Origin: Dysidea avara
Lineage: Eukaryota; Porifera; Demospongiae; Dictyoceratida; Dysideidae
DNA: 64,000 bases
Assembly: GCF_963678975.1 (NCBI RefSeq)
Contig: NC_089275.1
Coordinates: forward strand, 37,734,819-37,798,818
Reading direction: 5' to 3'
Positions 9,920-21,356 of this stretch are shown here, in pieces (the stretch's first letter is position 1; every line of letters starts with the position of its first letter). The notes beneath the pieces were generated by a model. That model ran no database searches. It was given only the letters and a program-made list of their open reading frames with translations, and was not told where the DNA came from. The position numbers and the translations under genes were made by a program.

Positions 9920-12166
9920 TCATTCGATTTCACAGTTTTCAATGTAATCCAGTATAGCTTTGTGGATACTAATTTTAAGCAACATTGTTTTCTTTTTGCC
10001 AAATCTATTCTTAAACCCTAGAAAGGTTAAAACAGCAGGTACAAATGAGAAGGCCAATACTTCTGCTAGCCCAAAAATGCCAGATACATTCTTCTCAAGA
10101 TGATACACATTCTTAGCATGCATAGCAACTACTATATAGAATAGCATGATGGCTATCCGGATGATAATTGTAAACACTTTCTTTCTCAGTGGTTGATACT
10201 GTTCCACAATCCTATGAAATAGCTCTTTTGAGACCATTGTAGTTATGCCGTCAAATGTCAAAAGTAGCTTTGAAGGAGGCATAGAGTTTGTGGAGTTGCT
10301 TGCAGCACTGTGAGAATCTGCTGGTGTATTACAGGTAATACAAATGGAATATCCAATAGAATCATCCTCGTCTTTTCTAGTCAAGCTAACATTAGCACTC
10401 AAATCTCTCTGCAAAAGTTTAAGGCGTGACTTATCATGAAAACTTCCAATTATCTCATCCAAGATATCACTGTAATTTCCTTGCAGCTGGTTGACCATAA
10501 AATAGATGGTACCAACAAATGCTCCAACCAAGACTATATACTTGTATGCCTTGTCAGGTGTAAGAACACAACCAATAAGAGCGTAAACAGTCACTTCTGC
10601 AATGAAAAAGCAGTAGACAAAAATGCAGAGCATAGCTAACACAAAAAGAATAAATAGTGCTATTCCATGGAAAATGACAATGAAAAGACGAAACTTAGTT
10701 TTATCCTCATTGTAAGTGTCTTTCTCCCCTCTAGCCAAAGCACTAAGCATTTCTTTGCAAAAATATAACCACGGAATTAAGAAATACAAAATACCCACAG
10801 CAACTGAGATGATGACTGCAATGACTTTCAAACAAACCACAAATGGGTAGCAAACCCACTGAGTTATTGTAGGAGAATGTTGAGGCCATTCAAATAGACC
10901 ACAACTACGTTCATAAATAAAATTCCAAAAGCGAAGATCAGTTGTAAGGAAGATCCTCTCCTCCATAATATTAGCAAGCAGTTGATACTCTATTCCTTTA
11001 ATTTGATGAATCATTCCATTTGGATAAGGCCACTTTACTAAGAAAGGAATTGGTTGGAAATGACTTGGGTGTTCAGGTCTAACCCACACACTCAAAAAAC
11101 TTGGCAATATGCAGCAAATACAAAGAGTAATGAAAGTTATCATAAAGTAGATTGGAGACAACAACAACATCCGAAGAGTAGGTGGTGCCAAGAGTAATAT
11201 AAACAACAACCTTCTAATTCTTCTTTTCACAGCTAAGTCTGAATCCGGATAGTAGCATATCGCTCTTCTGATAAGTTTCATAAAATGGTAGGGTGTAGCA
11301 TGCGAAGCATAGAAATTTATATTAAACTTTTTACCTCCATCAGAGCTTGGAAAATAGTATATCAGCAAAGGACAATACACCCACAATATAAAAGCAAACA
11401 AAATTATGATGTTGTAGTGATGCCATATGTCATTGCTTTCACATGTAAGGTCACCCGGCCTGTAGCAGTAATAATTTGGAAAGTATTTGGTTCTAGAAAG
11501 TCCTGTTAAATTATAGAAGTAAAGAGCATGTATGAAATATCCATAATACAGTAGGTCAGGTAGAAACATATAGCTATGAGGTGTTACCAGGTGTGATGTT
11601 CCAATGTTGGCATGAAGACAGACTTTTTCCCACTCATAAGTAGTGCCGTTGGTGACTTCTTGCAAAAATGACACCATTTCTCTCTGCCCAAGGCCACAGC
11701 TTTTGTAGCCAATTTCTTTAGTACACTTCTGGTCACAATGTCCCTCTATATCAAACTCATCAATAATGATATCCGTTGTTGCTAGAGATAGTGTATAAAA
11801 ATTGTGAGGATAATTCAGTAAATATTTATAGTCTCTCAAGACCCAAACCCACGTGATCGATCCAGTGTAATTTGAGTAGTTCACTTCGTGATTGTTGTAG
11901 CCCTTCACATATGCTCTGAAGTATAACAAAACCTTAAATCTTTCCTTCAGATACTTTAGCACAGTTTTCTTCAATTCATTTCGGTCCGTTATCCAATTGA
12001 AAGTACATTTAAATGGCCTCCAACATCTTGCAGCCTCTTGATCGCTTGCGGTAGTGTTCGCCTCCGGTTCGGCGTTAAGTAAATCGTGGAATGGACAGAT
12101 GTCTTCTCTAGCGGACGATAAAAAAGGAAACAGCACAACGGATAGTAATACTAAAAGAAGAAACAT
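9920..12166 (-). CDS. Multi-pass membrane protein of unknown family
   Basis: A single-exon ORF of 748 residues, starting at the ATG at 12166; the extra ten codons upstream begin with GTG and are not needed. Residues 1-20 (MFLLLVLLSVVLFPFLSSAR) form a signal peptide. An N-terminal extracellular or lumenal domain (about 21-250) has several cysteines and N-glycosylation sequons (NTT, NYS, NYT, NGT, NLT). Hydrophobic segments follow near 253-272, 320-360 (probably two), 440-469, 494-530 (probably two), 542-558, 665-684 and 698-718. A hydrophilic loop with NVSL, SNSTNS and MPPSK lies around 575-660. No channel, GPCR or transporter signature was recognised. It may be a sponge-lineage membrane family. 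A splice acceptor-like ATTATAG precedes the ATG, so a 5' noncoding exon is possible. Confidence 0.72.
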   Translation of the reverse strand: MFLLLVLLSVVLFPFLSSAREDICPFHDLLNAEPEANTTASDQEAARCWRPFKCTFNWITDRNELKKTVLKYLKERFKVLLYFRAYVKGYNNHEVNYSNYTGSITWVWVLRDYKYLLNYPHNFYTLSLATTDIIIDEFDIEGHCDQKCTKEIGYKSCGLGQREMVSFLQEVTNGTTYEWEKVCLHANIGTSHLVTPHSYMFLPDLLYYGYFIHALYFYNLTGLSRTKYFPNYYCYRPGDLTCESNDIWHHYNIIILFAFILWVYCPLLIYYFPSSDGGKKFNINFYASHATPYHFMKLIRRAICYYPDSDLAVKRRIRRLLFILLLAPPTLRMLLLSPIYFMITFITLCICCILPSFLSVWVRPEHPSHFQPIPFLVKWPYPNGMIHQIKGIEYQLLANIMEERIFLTTDLRFWNFIYERSCGLFEWPQHSPTITQWVCYPFVVCLKVIAVIISVAVGILYFLIPWLYFCKEMLSALARGEKDTYNEDKTKFRLFIVIFHGIALFILFVLAMLCIFVYCFFIAEVTVYALIGCVLTPDKAYKYIVLVGAFVGTIYFMVNQLQGNYSDILDEIIGSFHDKSRLKLLQRDLSANVSLTRKDEDDSIGYSICITCNTPADSHSAASNSTNSMPPSKLLLTFDGITTMVSKELFHRIVEQYQPLRKKVFTIIIRIAIMLFYIVVAMHAKNVYHLEKNVSGIFGLAEVLAFSFVPAVLTFLGFKNRFGKKKTMLLKISIHKAILDYIENCEIE

Positions 12167-12704
12167 CTCAATGCCTATAATATAAGAAGCTCTCACTATC
12201 TTGAAAATTATTCATATACACGTACGTATATTAGCCTGCGGTACGTCGTGGGAGTACTACAGTAGTTGTGTGCATGGGTGGAGGGAATCCCCACATGCCA
12301 CCCGAGCAAAGCCAATTGTTATCCACTTGCATTGAGGCTTATAAATTTATAGCCAACTGTGACTTCCTTTTAATAGTAATTGTCACAGTAAATAAGTTAG
12401 CTAGCTAGTTTAGCTAATTGTATATGCTGGCCATTTGGCCAATGGGTGTGGCCTACAAAATTTTAGGCACATGTGGCACGGCTAGCTATATAGGCGGCAA
12501 ATCCAGGGGAGTTCCAAGAGCCCCCCCCTTTGAGAAAAGTGTTACTTTGAGAAAAGTGTTACTTTAAGACTAAAGCTTTCCCAACATTAATATTTTTCGA
12601 ATTTTTAGTACAGTGCTAGTGCATGGATTCTATATAGCTGTCACCTGGCGAATCCAAGCACCCCTCCCCTCTCTCACCCCCCCTCCCAGCTCTCTCTCAA
12701 AAAA
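12167..12704. promoter_or_regulatory. Upstream region of the membrane protein gene
   Basis: Contains a 17-bp tandem duplicate (TTTGAGAAAAGTGTTAC, twice within about 12530-12565) and C/T-rich tracts at 12530 and 12660-12700. No core promoter element could be fixed. Confidence 0.3.
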
Positions 12705-14660
12705 ATTATACAAGATGATGTTGACTGGGTATCCATACTAGATCCCCTTGGTATGAATGATGCTTGGTTGTGATTTAAGTCTATTTTTCAAAATACTTTT
12801 AACCAGTGTGTTCCTACTTATAAACCCAAGAAAAAGAAAAGTCTGTATAGTAACTGTGCAGTATTTAGTTTGAAAAGGAGGAAAAATCATCTTTGGAAAA
12901 GGTATCTCTCAACTCGTTCTACTACAGATCTCTCAAATTTTAAATCAGTTAATAACCAGCTTAGGAGCTTAACTCGTAACCTCAGAAAGACTATGAAAAG
13001 CGATTAGCCCAAGGTGTGAAATCTAGACCTAAAGCATTTTGGCAATACAAGGACAAAAATACACCATAGTGTTACTGAGTTGCTTTCCGCTGATGGTTCT
13101 ACAATGCACTCTGACACCGAAATGGCTACCCTTTTTAATGAATATTTCTCTAGTGTGTTTACCTGTGAGGACACCACAACTATTCTTACAGTTGATTCAA
13201 CCAGTTCCCTTCTTCTTAATGATTCCATTGAGATTACCCCTGCAGTTGTATTCAATAAGCTTTCAGCTCTGCAAAACAACAAATCTCATGAACCTGATGA
13301 GTGGCCTATATCTGTTATTAAATCTGAGTGAATTTATTGCTGTGCCACTATCTATCTTGTTCAATAAGTCACAAAATAGTGGCATCTTGCCACCAGATTA
13401 TATAGAAGTGTGCCAATGTAACACCCATTCACAAAAAAAGGTGCATGGAATCTAGCTTGTAATTATCGACCGGTCAGTCTTACTTCTATTTTCAGCAAGT
13501 TAATGGAATCTATAGTCAAGGATCGATCATATCCTAAGTCATTTATCTACAGACAACCCACTGTCCCCTTACCAATTTGGCTTTATACCAGGGAGATCAT
13601 GTTCCACACAATTACTTCTGTTTTTGGACTATCTTACTTGTCATTTAGATAATGGATATTCAATTGATATAATCTATTTGTACTTTCAAAAAGCCTTTGA
13701 CACTGTTCCACTCAACATTTATTTCAAAAATTAACATCATTTGGTATTCATGATAATATCTTAAAATGGATTAAAAGCTTTTTGTCTAGTAGAAAACAAT
13801 GAGTTGTACTAAATGACCATCAGTCTTGTTCCATACCAATTACTAGTGGTGTACCCCAAGGTTTTGTGCTGGGGCCTCTAATGTTTGTGAATGAGATACC
13901 ATCAATTGTGTCAAGCCCTGTTCTAATGTTTGCTGATGACACGAAAATTTAAGAAAAAAGGATGACTAGCTACACCTGCTACAAAACGACTTGGATCAAC
14001 TTCACAGATGGTCACAACAGTGGGAATTGGAATTTAATGTTTCCAAATGCAAACATCTTAACTTCGGCCCAGCTCACCACCATGGTCCTTACTACGTATC
14101 TCAATAGAACACTAATTGAACTTGATACATCCCACAGCAACCTTAGTATTCTTTTTGACAGCCAGCTTAAATTTCGTACCACACTACTCAAGTTACCACC
14201 AAAGCTAACCGAGTACTTGGATTGATTAAAAACCTTTTGATTATCTCGACCCTATCATGCTAACACAATTGTTCAGTACGTTAGTTCGACCCATTTTAGA
14301 ATATGATGCTAAATCATGCTATTTGGGGACCTCATTACACTCTTGATCAGAGAAAGATAGAGAAGGTACAATGAAGAGCTATCCGTCTTCTCCCATAACT
14401 ACAGGATAAATCCTATGCTGAGAGGTTGACACTATTATCATTACCATCACTCCAATTCAGACGTCTGAGAAGTGACCTAATTTTCCTTTATAAAACTCTT
14501 AATAACTACTTCAGCACAGATTTTACTGATTTGTATACTTACACAACTACTGCCACCAGGGGGCATCAATTCATATTGTTTAAGGAACGGTCAAGATTAT
14601 TGTGTAGATCAAATTACTATATGATCACCAATGATTGGAGTAACTTACTTATGTTGTAAA
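12705..14660 (+). pseudogene. Decayed non-LTR retrotransposon (LINE) reverse transcriptase
   Basis: Successive frames encode recognisable reverse-transcriptase blocks in order. A YRPVSLTSIFSKLMES-like block lies near 13460-13520. A Q-FGF-PGRS-like block lies near 13575-13610, and FQKAFDTVP near 13690. The catalytic FADDTK motif is at about 13929-13946. A C-terminal LPSLQFRRLRSDLIFLYK-type block with TRGH and a DWSNL end falls at 14440-14655. Frames change several times and stops interrupt, so it is inactive. The 5' endonuclease part is missing. Motif style is that of CR1/L2/Rex-like LINEs. Confidence 0.85.
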
Positions 14661-15866
14661 TAGTACCTTAATTAATACTTTTAAAAATTGCCAACTTTGG
14701 ATTGACATGGGTAAGGCTTTCAAAACTCCCTAATACAGCACACGCCTTAGAATAATCTTCACCTGTGTTTCACGGTTTCCTTTGCCATGCAATACTTAGA
14801 GGTTATGGATTCTGTGTGTGTGAGGGAAAGAGAGTGGGAGAACATGATTACTAGCTAGTGTGTGTGGTTAAATGCGGGGGATTCCTCTGATTTTGTTGTG
14901 TATAAGATGACCTTGCTCTAGCTTGGAAAGTGTGAAACAACTCCTGTTGTAATATTTTGATGGTTTATGCTGTTAATTGAAAGTTGTGGCTTTAAATGTA
15001 CAAGTTAGTAACTAAAATTTGCCAGGCTTAAATCAGCCAAATTCAAATATTATTTTGGTGTTTGAGTGACTACTGTATGGTTATTCGGAGCTTGAAATGT
15101 GTTTGCCTATTAGCAATGCTCTGTTATTGCTTTTACCCATACAAATTGTATTGGAAATTGTATAGTGTTTTTAGCAATTAAGTTGCCAGGGGTAAACAGC
15201 ACAATTTCCCTAGCTTTCTAATGCTAAATCAGATAATATTAAGTGGCTGATAGCTATTGAGGTTATTTAGCCGCAGCATGCAGTCTATTCACTGCTGTGC
15301 TATGTCGCCCTATATTTACATTCCCATAATTATGTCTCCAATACATTTTCTCTCTCTCTTCAATTGAAGCCTCATGACCACTGAAAATTGGCAATGACTA
15401 GCATCTACAGTACTATCCCATGCATGGTCACATGGACACACTTAGCTTGCTATGTATATTTGCAAATGATAATTATGCACATGGTCTTGTGTATGCCACA
15501 TTATTTAGGTCCATAATAGCTATAGCTATTAAACTGGACTACTCATGACTGTCACTTATCACTATACAATTCTTGATCAATGTAGCCCACTTGGAAAGTA
15601 ATAGAATTTTAGATATTTATGCATAAAACTACTCTACATCAAAAGTTCAGTCCTAAAACATATGCAATAGCTTTAGCTGCTGGGGGACTGTGCCCCCCAG
15701 ACCCCCTGCTTCATATACCTACTACCCATGGCCAAACCCAGGGTCTGCCCCTGACCTGTACAAAAAAGCTACCTTTCCAAAAAGGCCAACTTTAAATTTC
15801 CTTAGCTGTAGAGAGAAATTTTTACACTAATAACCTACAGGTGTATCTCAACTGCCACAATCTACG
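14661..15866. other. Intergenic, no gene recognised
   Basis: A C/G-rich patch GGGGGACTGTGCCCCCCAG near 15683 looks like a transposon end fragment. Otherwise nothing could be assigned. Confidence 0.45.
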
Positions 15867-16705
15867 TATATCAAGACACACGGTAGTGTGTCGTGCGGCC
15901 CAAGAAGCCGGCGCGTAACACCCGTGAGTATATTGACAGGAAGAAAGAAAACGCAATTTTCACACCTCCGTAGCTCTGTGCTGCCTTGATGAAACAAGAC
16001 GATTTTTGCTGTGGACATGCCCTCCAACTGCAGCACTCCACATTCCAAATTTGAGCGAAATCGCTTCACGCGTTCCCGAGATATGCGACTTCAAAAATTG
16101 GCTCAGTTTCTTCGTTTTTTTTCTTCTTATTTTTCTTTTTCTTGTCGCACACTTACAAAAACTGCTATAAAACTCGAACGCCATATCCGATTGCCTTGAA
16201 ATTTGGCACACAGAAGGGGGATATAAGGGCGCATCTCGGTACCAACTTTGGCTGGAATACGATAAACAGGCAAAGAGTTATGAGCGATTATTCACGAAAA
16301 ATAACACCAATATGTTGTCACGCCTACAGGGTAAACCGCGTATGGGAAGAAGCTGAAAATCGGTGGGTGAATAGGTTAACTATTGAACCTCAAACCTTTT
16401 GTGGTTTGAAAGAAATCGAGGTAAAAAACAGGAAGATACAACGAAAAAACCAACAGTGTGTAACAATTACGCAATCGAGATTAGCTAATAAAAAAAACGA
16501 CTGCTTGCCACGCCTACCAGATAAACCGCTTGGGGTAATGCTTTGAAAATCGTTGTACAGATGGAGTAATCATCTTAGAAAGGCTCATCAATGGTGTAGA
16601 AGAATCAGACTTAAAGCCACGGAGTTATAACACGAAATCCAACTTGGTGCAGCAAGTGCGAGATCGAGATACTCTAATAGAGCAGTCATCCTAATAGAGC
16701 AGTCA

Positions 16706-18783
16706 CCCTGAAGAGAATTCAAGAGATCAGCTAGAAACAAGAAACCTGTATAGAGATCAGCTAAACACAAATCACCCTGTAGAGAGATCAGCTAGAAGAA
16801 GTTACCTTGTAGGGAGTTCATGCAACTGTGGAAAGAGATAGTTCAGCTAGAAAAAATCACCTTGTAGAGTTCAGCTACAAAGAAACCACCATGTAGAGAG
16901 TTCAGCTACAAACAAATCGCCCTGTGGAGAGATCAATAGAAGAAGTTACCTTGCAGAGAGTTCAGCTACAAAGAAACCATCATGTAGAGAGTTCAGCTAC
17001 AAACAAATCTCCCTGTAGAGAGATTAGCTAGAATAAGTTACCTTGTAGAGAGTTCAGCTACAAAGAAACCATCATGTAGAGAGTTCAGCTACAAACAAAT
17101 CTCCCTGTAGAGAGATCAGCTAGAAGAAGTTACCTTGTAGAGAGTTCAGCTTCAAACAAATCACCCTGTAGAAAGATCAGCTAGAACAGGTCACCTTGTA
17201 GAGAGTTCAGTTACAAAGAAACCACCATGTAGAGAGCTCAGCTACAAACTAGTGACCTTGTATAGAGACATCAGCTAGAAGAAGTTACTTTGTAGAGAGT
17301 TCAGCTATAAAGAAACCATTCTTTAAAGAGCTCAGCTGCAAACAAATCACCTGTACAGAATTCAGCTACAAATAAATCACCATGTATAGAGATCAGCTAG
17401 AAGAAGTTATCTTGTAGAGAGTTCAGTTACAAAGAAACCACCATGTAGAGAATTCAGCTACAAACTAGTGACCCTGTAAAGACATCAGCTAGAAGAAGTT
17501 ACCTTGATAGAGTTCAGCTACAAAGAAACCATTATTTAAAGAGCTCAGCTGCAAACAAATTACCTATACAGAATTCAGCTACAAACAAATCACCATGTAG
17601 AGAGATCAGCTAGAAGAAGTTATCTTGTACATAGTTCAGCTACAAACAAATCACCCTGTAGAGAAATCAGCTAGAAGAAGTTAACTTGTAGAGAGTTCAG
17701 CTACAAAGAAACCATCATTTAGAGAGTTCAGTTTCAAACAAATCACCTGTAGAGAGTTCAGCTACAAACAAATCACCTGTAGAGAGTTCAGCTACAAACA
17801 AATCTCCCTGTAGAGAGATCAGCTAGAAAAAGTTACCTTGTAGAGAGTTCAGCTACAAACATATCACCCTGTAGAAAGATCAGCTAGAAGAAGTCACCTT
17901 GTAGAAAGTTCAGTTACAAAGAAACCACCATGTAGAGAGTTCAGCTACAAACTAGTCACATTGTAGAGAGATCAGCTAGAAAATTTACCTTGTAGAGAGT
18001 TCAGCTACAAAGAAACCATTCTGTTTAGAGCTCAGCTGCAAACAAATCACCTGTACAGAATTCAGCTACAAACAAATCACCCTGTAGAGAGGTCAGCTAG
18101 AAGAAATTATCTTGTACATAGTTCAGCTACAAAGAAACCACCAAGTAGAGAGTTCAGCTGCAAAGAAATCACCCTGTATAAAATTCTGCCACAAGCAAAT
18201 TGCCCTGTAGAAAGATCAGTTAGAAGAAGTTACCTTGTAGATAGTTCAGCTACAAACAAATCACCCTGTAGAGAGATCAGCTAGAAGAAATTACCTTGTA
18301 GAGAGTTCAGCTACAAAGAAACCATTCTGTAAAGAGCTCAGCTGCAAACAAATCACCTGTACAGAATTCAGCTACAAACAAATCACCCTGTAAAGAGATC
18401 AGCTAGAAGAAGTTACCTTGTAGAGAGTTCAGCTACAAAGAAACCACCATGTAGAGAGTTCAGCTGCAAAAAATCACCCTGTATAAAATTCTGCAACAAA
18501 CAAATTGCCCTGTAGAAAGATCAGTTAGAAGAAGTTGCCTTTTAGAGAGTTCAGCTACAAAGAAACCATTCTGTAAAGAACTCAGCTGCAAACAAATCAC
18601 CTGTACAGAATTCAGCTACAAACAAATCACCCTGTAGAGAGATCAGCTAGAAGAAGTTAACTTGTAGATAGTTCAGCTACAAACAAATCTCCCTGTAGAG
18701 AGATCAGCTAGAAGAAATTACCTTGTAGAGAGTTCAGCTACAAAGAAACCATCATGTAGAGAGTTCAGCTGCAAAGAAATCAC
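16706..18783. repeat. ~30/31-bp minisatellite array, copy A
   Basis: About 68 contiguous units of three related types. One is a 30-mer of GAGAGATCAGCTAGAAGAAG type. The other two are 31-mers of GAGAGTTCAGCTACAAAGAA and GAGAGTTCAGCTACAAACAA type. They often alternate to give a ~92-bp higher-order period. Core GTAGAGAGWTCAGCTA is shared by all. Units are contiguous with no unique spacers. Confidence 0.92.
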
Positions 18784-19045
18784 CACTGCCCAAATTTCAA
18801 GGCAATAGCTCTTTCCAATCTGAAGTTATCAATTGTCAAAGTTGGCAAATTGTGTGTGGAAGGCCCCTTTTCGAAAATCCAGTCACATATGTATTATATA
18901 TATAATTTGTACATTTACTGGTAAAATATTTAAAGTACATCTACTTCATCTTTTCTTCCTGTAGTAAAGAAAAAAAAATAGGTTAAAAAAGTCCCAAAGC
19001 TGGCCATAGGCCGGCTTTGGGGTATACAAATACAAAAAGAAATGA

Positions 19046-19368
19046 AATCTAATCCAAAACAGCCAAGCTGTAAAAAAAGTGTGCGGCCCTCAGAAAGGCT
19101 ATGGTGAAAAAAGATGTGAAATCCAAGATGGCGGCCAAGAAATGGCTGTGATGGTAGGTTAATGGTAAAAAATTTAATAACGACAATTCAGGTGAATTTT
19201 TGTGCCGCTTCACAAAATTTACCTGAATTGTCATTATTAAAATTTTTACCATTAACCTACCATCACAGCCATTTCTTGGCCACCACCTTGGATTTCACAT
19301 CTTTTTTCACCATAGCTTTTCTGAGGGCCGCACACATTTTTTACAGCTTGGCTGTTTTGGATTAGATT
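19046..19368. mobile_element. Foldback MITE, copy 1
   Basis: Two arms of about 155 bp pair almost perfectly, beginning AATCTAATCCAAAACAGCC and ending in its complement. The centre is near 19207. Related copies lie at 55402-55725 and, more diverged, at 43196-43440. The two ORFs at 19049-19365 are mirror translations of the arms, not genes. Confidence 0.9.
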
Positions 19369-19879
19369 ATTATAATTATTAAAGTTTTTAAAAAGTGACT
19401 GGCTTAGATGGTTTCACTGTATAATTACACGCACCACTAAAATTATTGCCTGCATTTGTTACACAAAAAGCACTGGTTTGAGTATTCAATCGGTTCTCCA
19501 GCATATTCAAGCATTGCTATTAATTACCTCTAAAATTAGCAATAACATTGTATAGCTATTTATTTTCTGCTATAAAAATGATTACTCAACATCTTACTCA
19601 ACATAAATTGTTTCACAATTGTAATTACCACTTTGGAGACGCTGGACATAGTTGGGAAGGATGAATACAAGGTAAAGGGGGGAAAGTGGGAACTTGTAGG
19701 TATAGTGGATTAAATGAAGAGATGAATGGATAGTAATCATTGGAATAGTGTGTAGCATTAAAGTCAGAAGTCAGTTCATAAACAGATAGATCTGGTCCAT
19801 TTAAGATCAGGTACTGGGCAGTCAGCTCAGCTGGTTTGCCCAGAGGCTGAAAACCCCAAATGGTACAATCAAATACATA
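19369..19879. other. Intergenic, no gene recognised
   Basis: AT-rich sequence next to copy A. The minus-strand ORF at 19625-19882 appears to be sequence downstream of the LINE end described next and has no domain. Confidence 0.4.
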
Positions 19880-20110
19880 CATATATACATACGTACATAC
19901 AATTTAATAATTAATTACAGTAGTGAAGGTTAAGTACGTAAATAAATTCATCCAAGTTTCTTGATTCTATTATATTAATTGGCAACTCATTCCAGTCTTT
20001 AACAGTTCTAGGATAAAAACTATATTTATATGAGTTGAGGGTTGTTTGTGGCAGAATGAAATGATTGGGGTGATGTTGCCTGGTACAAAATTGACCCAGA
20101 AAGTGTTAAA
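19880..20110 (-). pseudogene. LINE 3' end fragment
   Basis: On the minus strand a stop-free run contains HPNHFILPQTTLNSYKYSF followed by YPRTVKDWNELP and LDEFIYVL, then a stop and a TATG-type simple repeat tail. PRTxxDWNxLP is the standard C-terminus of CR1/L2-like LINE reverse transcriptases. It is 5' truncated. Confidence 0.75.
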
Positions 20111-20218
20111 GGTCTACTAACTATGGGCGCCGGAGGGGCAATTCTAACGGGTAGTGAGCTCGATAACTAGAGTCAGCAGTGCCTCAAATCATGTGGTAAC
20201 GAAGTGTGAATACATGTG

Positions 20219-20560
20219 CGTAGCATAGGCGGCGGAAAGGGAGGGGGCTAGGGGGCTGAAGCCCCTCCCCAGAATGATATCACGCCGAAATTATCCTTCT
20301 TAGAGTGGGGCTGAAAACCGTGATAAAGATCGAGGTACTCTAATAGAGCAGTCACTCTAATAAAGCAGTCACAGTATTAGAACAGTGTGTAGCGAGCTAT
20401 GTAAGGATTTTTATATAGTTTATCAGCTATAAATGCGTAGCTGGTTAATTTTTTTTTGGTCTCACCTTACCAAACCAGAGACAATGTAGTGCCTCATTTC
20501 CATAAGTCTGGGTCAGCCCAGCCCCCCTCATATCAACTACTTCCTCCGCCCCTGCGTGGG
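20219..20560. mobile_element. GC-rich-ended nonautonomous element
   Basis: The left end (GCATAGGCGGCGGAA) and the right end (TTCCTCCGCCCCTGC) are imperfect inverted repeats. Inside are GGGGGCTAGGGGGCTGAAGC and a copy of the CTCTAATAGAG motif at 20337-20354. Exact borders and a target-site duplication are uncertain. Confidence 0.5.
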
Positions 20561-20949
20561 ATGAGGGTGAACGGGTGTAGTACCCAAGGAGTTGTCTCTA
20601 GCATTTGTTAACGTTTGGTAGTCGTCTTTTTGTGAGGTAGCTAGCTAATAATGTCTTTGAGGGGCGGGTCTACTTCGGAATCCAGACTTCTAAAAGCGAG
20701 AGTTCCACTCTTATAATGATGAACTCTCCAGCGATGTTTTACTGTAAAATAATCAACATTTAGGCCATTAGAAATGCAGCTGAAGCCTTAAACAGTTGCT
20801 GTAATAGCTTTAAAAGACAAGACGATAATTATTTTAGAGGCGCTTATTGTGTACAAAGGTAAAATATAGCTGCTTCAAGTGATATTTATACTATGTGGAA
20901 AACAAAAAGAGTATAATATAGCTAGCTAGCTAGACAAAACAGTAAACAA
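20561..20949. other. Intergenic, no gene recognised
   Basis: No ORF of note and no repeat match within the window. Confidence 0.4.
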
Positions 20950-21356
20950 ACTAGCTATTTAAAAAATTAAAAATTTCAAATGAAAGTAGGGGTTGATATA
21001 ATATACATGCTACAAAAGGTAAGGAAACAAGCTCAAACATGTTACAGCTGAAATGAGAAATGATCCAGCAGTAAAAAAGTAAGGAAACAAGATTAGACAA
21101 CTACTTGCTAAAATGAAACACTTTAATTCCTACTTTTGGCTAATTTGATGGTCTCATTTCAAGATGCTGGCCAAAAGTAGGCATTAAACTATGTCTCTTT
21201 TTAGCAAGTAGTCGTCTAATCTTGTTTCCTTACTTTTTACTGCTGGATCATTTCTCATTTCAGCTGTAACATTTTTGAACTTGTTTCCTTACCTTTTGTA
21301 GCATGTATATCAACCCCTACTTCCTTTTGAAATTTTTAATTTTTTAAATAGCTAGT
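20950..21356. mobile_element. Foldback element
   Basis: A 407-bp inverted repeat. The left arm starts ACTAGCTATTTAAAAAATT and the right arm ends AATTTTTTAAATAGCTAGT. The arms match over about 180 bp and the loop is near 21140-21160. Not coding. Confidence 0.85.

Larger units (their letters stand above)
15867..19368 (+). mobile_element. Composite repeat, copy A
   Basis: A 3.5-kb unit that recurs inverted as copy B (55402-60435). From left to right: a GC-richer, nonrepetitive block starting TATATCAAGACACACGG (15867-16670); two copies of a CTCTAATAGAG palindromic motif (16671-16704); a minisatellite (16706-18783); half a MITE (18784-18890); a linker; and a foldback (19046-19368). The GC-richer block carries overlapping ORFs on both strands that are partly conserved with copy B (15848-16069 minus and 16142-16546 plus), but no known domain is visible. 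Homology ends exactly at the foldback terminus GGATTAGATT. No clear target-site duplication was found. A nonautonomous DNA transposon with a central minisatellite, such as a Helentron-like derivative, is one possibility. Confidence 0.75.

Noticed and set aside
13039..13455. 138- and 83-residue overlapping ORFs
   Set aside because: They are frame-shifted pieces of the decayed LINE.
16588..16770. 60-residue minus-strand ORF, repeated at 59493-59675
   Set aside because: It lies across the edge of the minisatellite in both copies; conservation reflects the DNA repeat, with no domain.
16706..18783. CRISPR-like array of ~30-bp repeats
   Set aside because: Units are contiguous and all related, with no unique spacers; a eukaryotic minisatellite. 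The same holds for 56118-59556.
19049..19365. Two similar 67-residue ORFs on opposite strands
   Set aside because: They are mirror translations of the two arms of a foldback MITE.
15867..19368. Firm call of a Helitron/Helentron
   Set aside because: A central minisatellite and a short palindrome are suggestive, but no Rep/helicase, no defined 3' hairpin end and no A-T insertion site could be shown.
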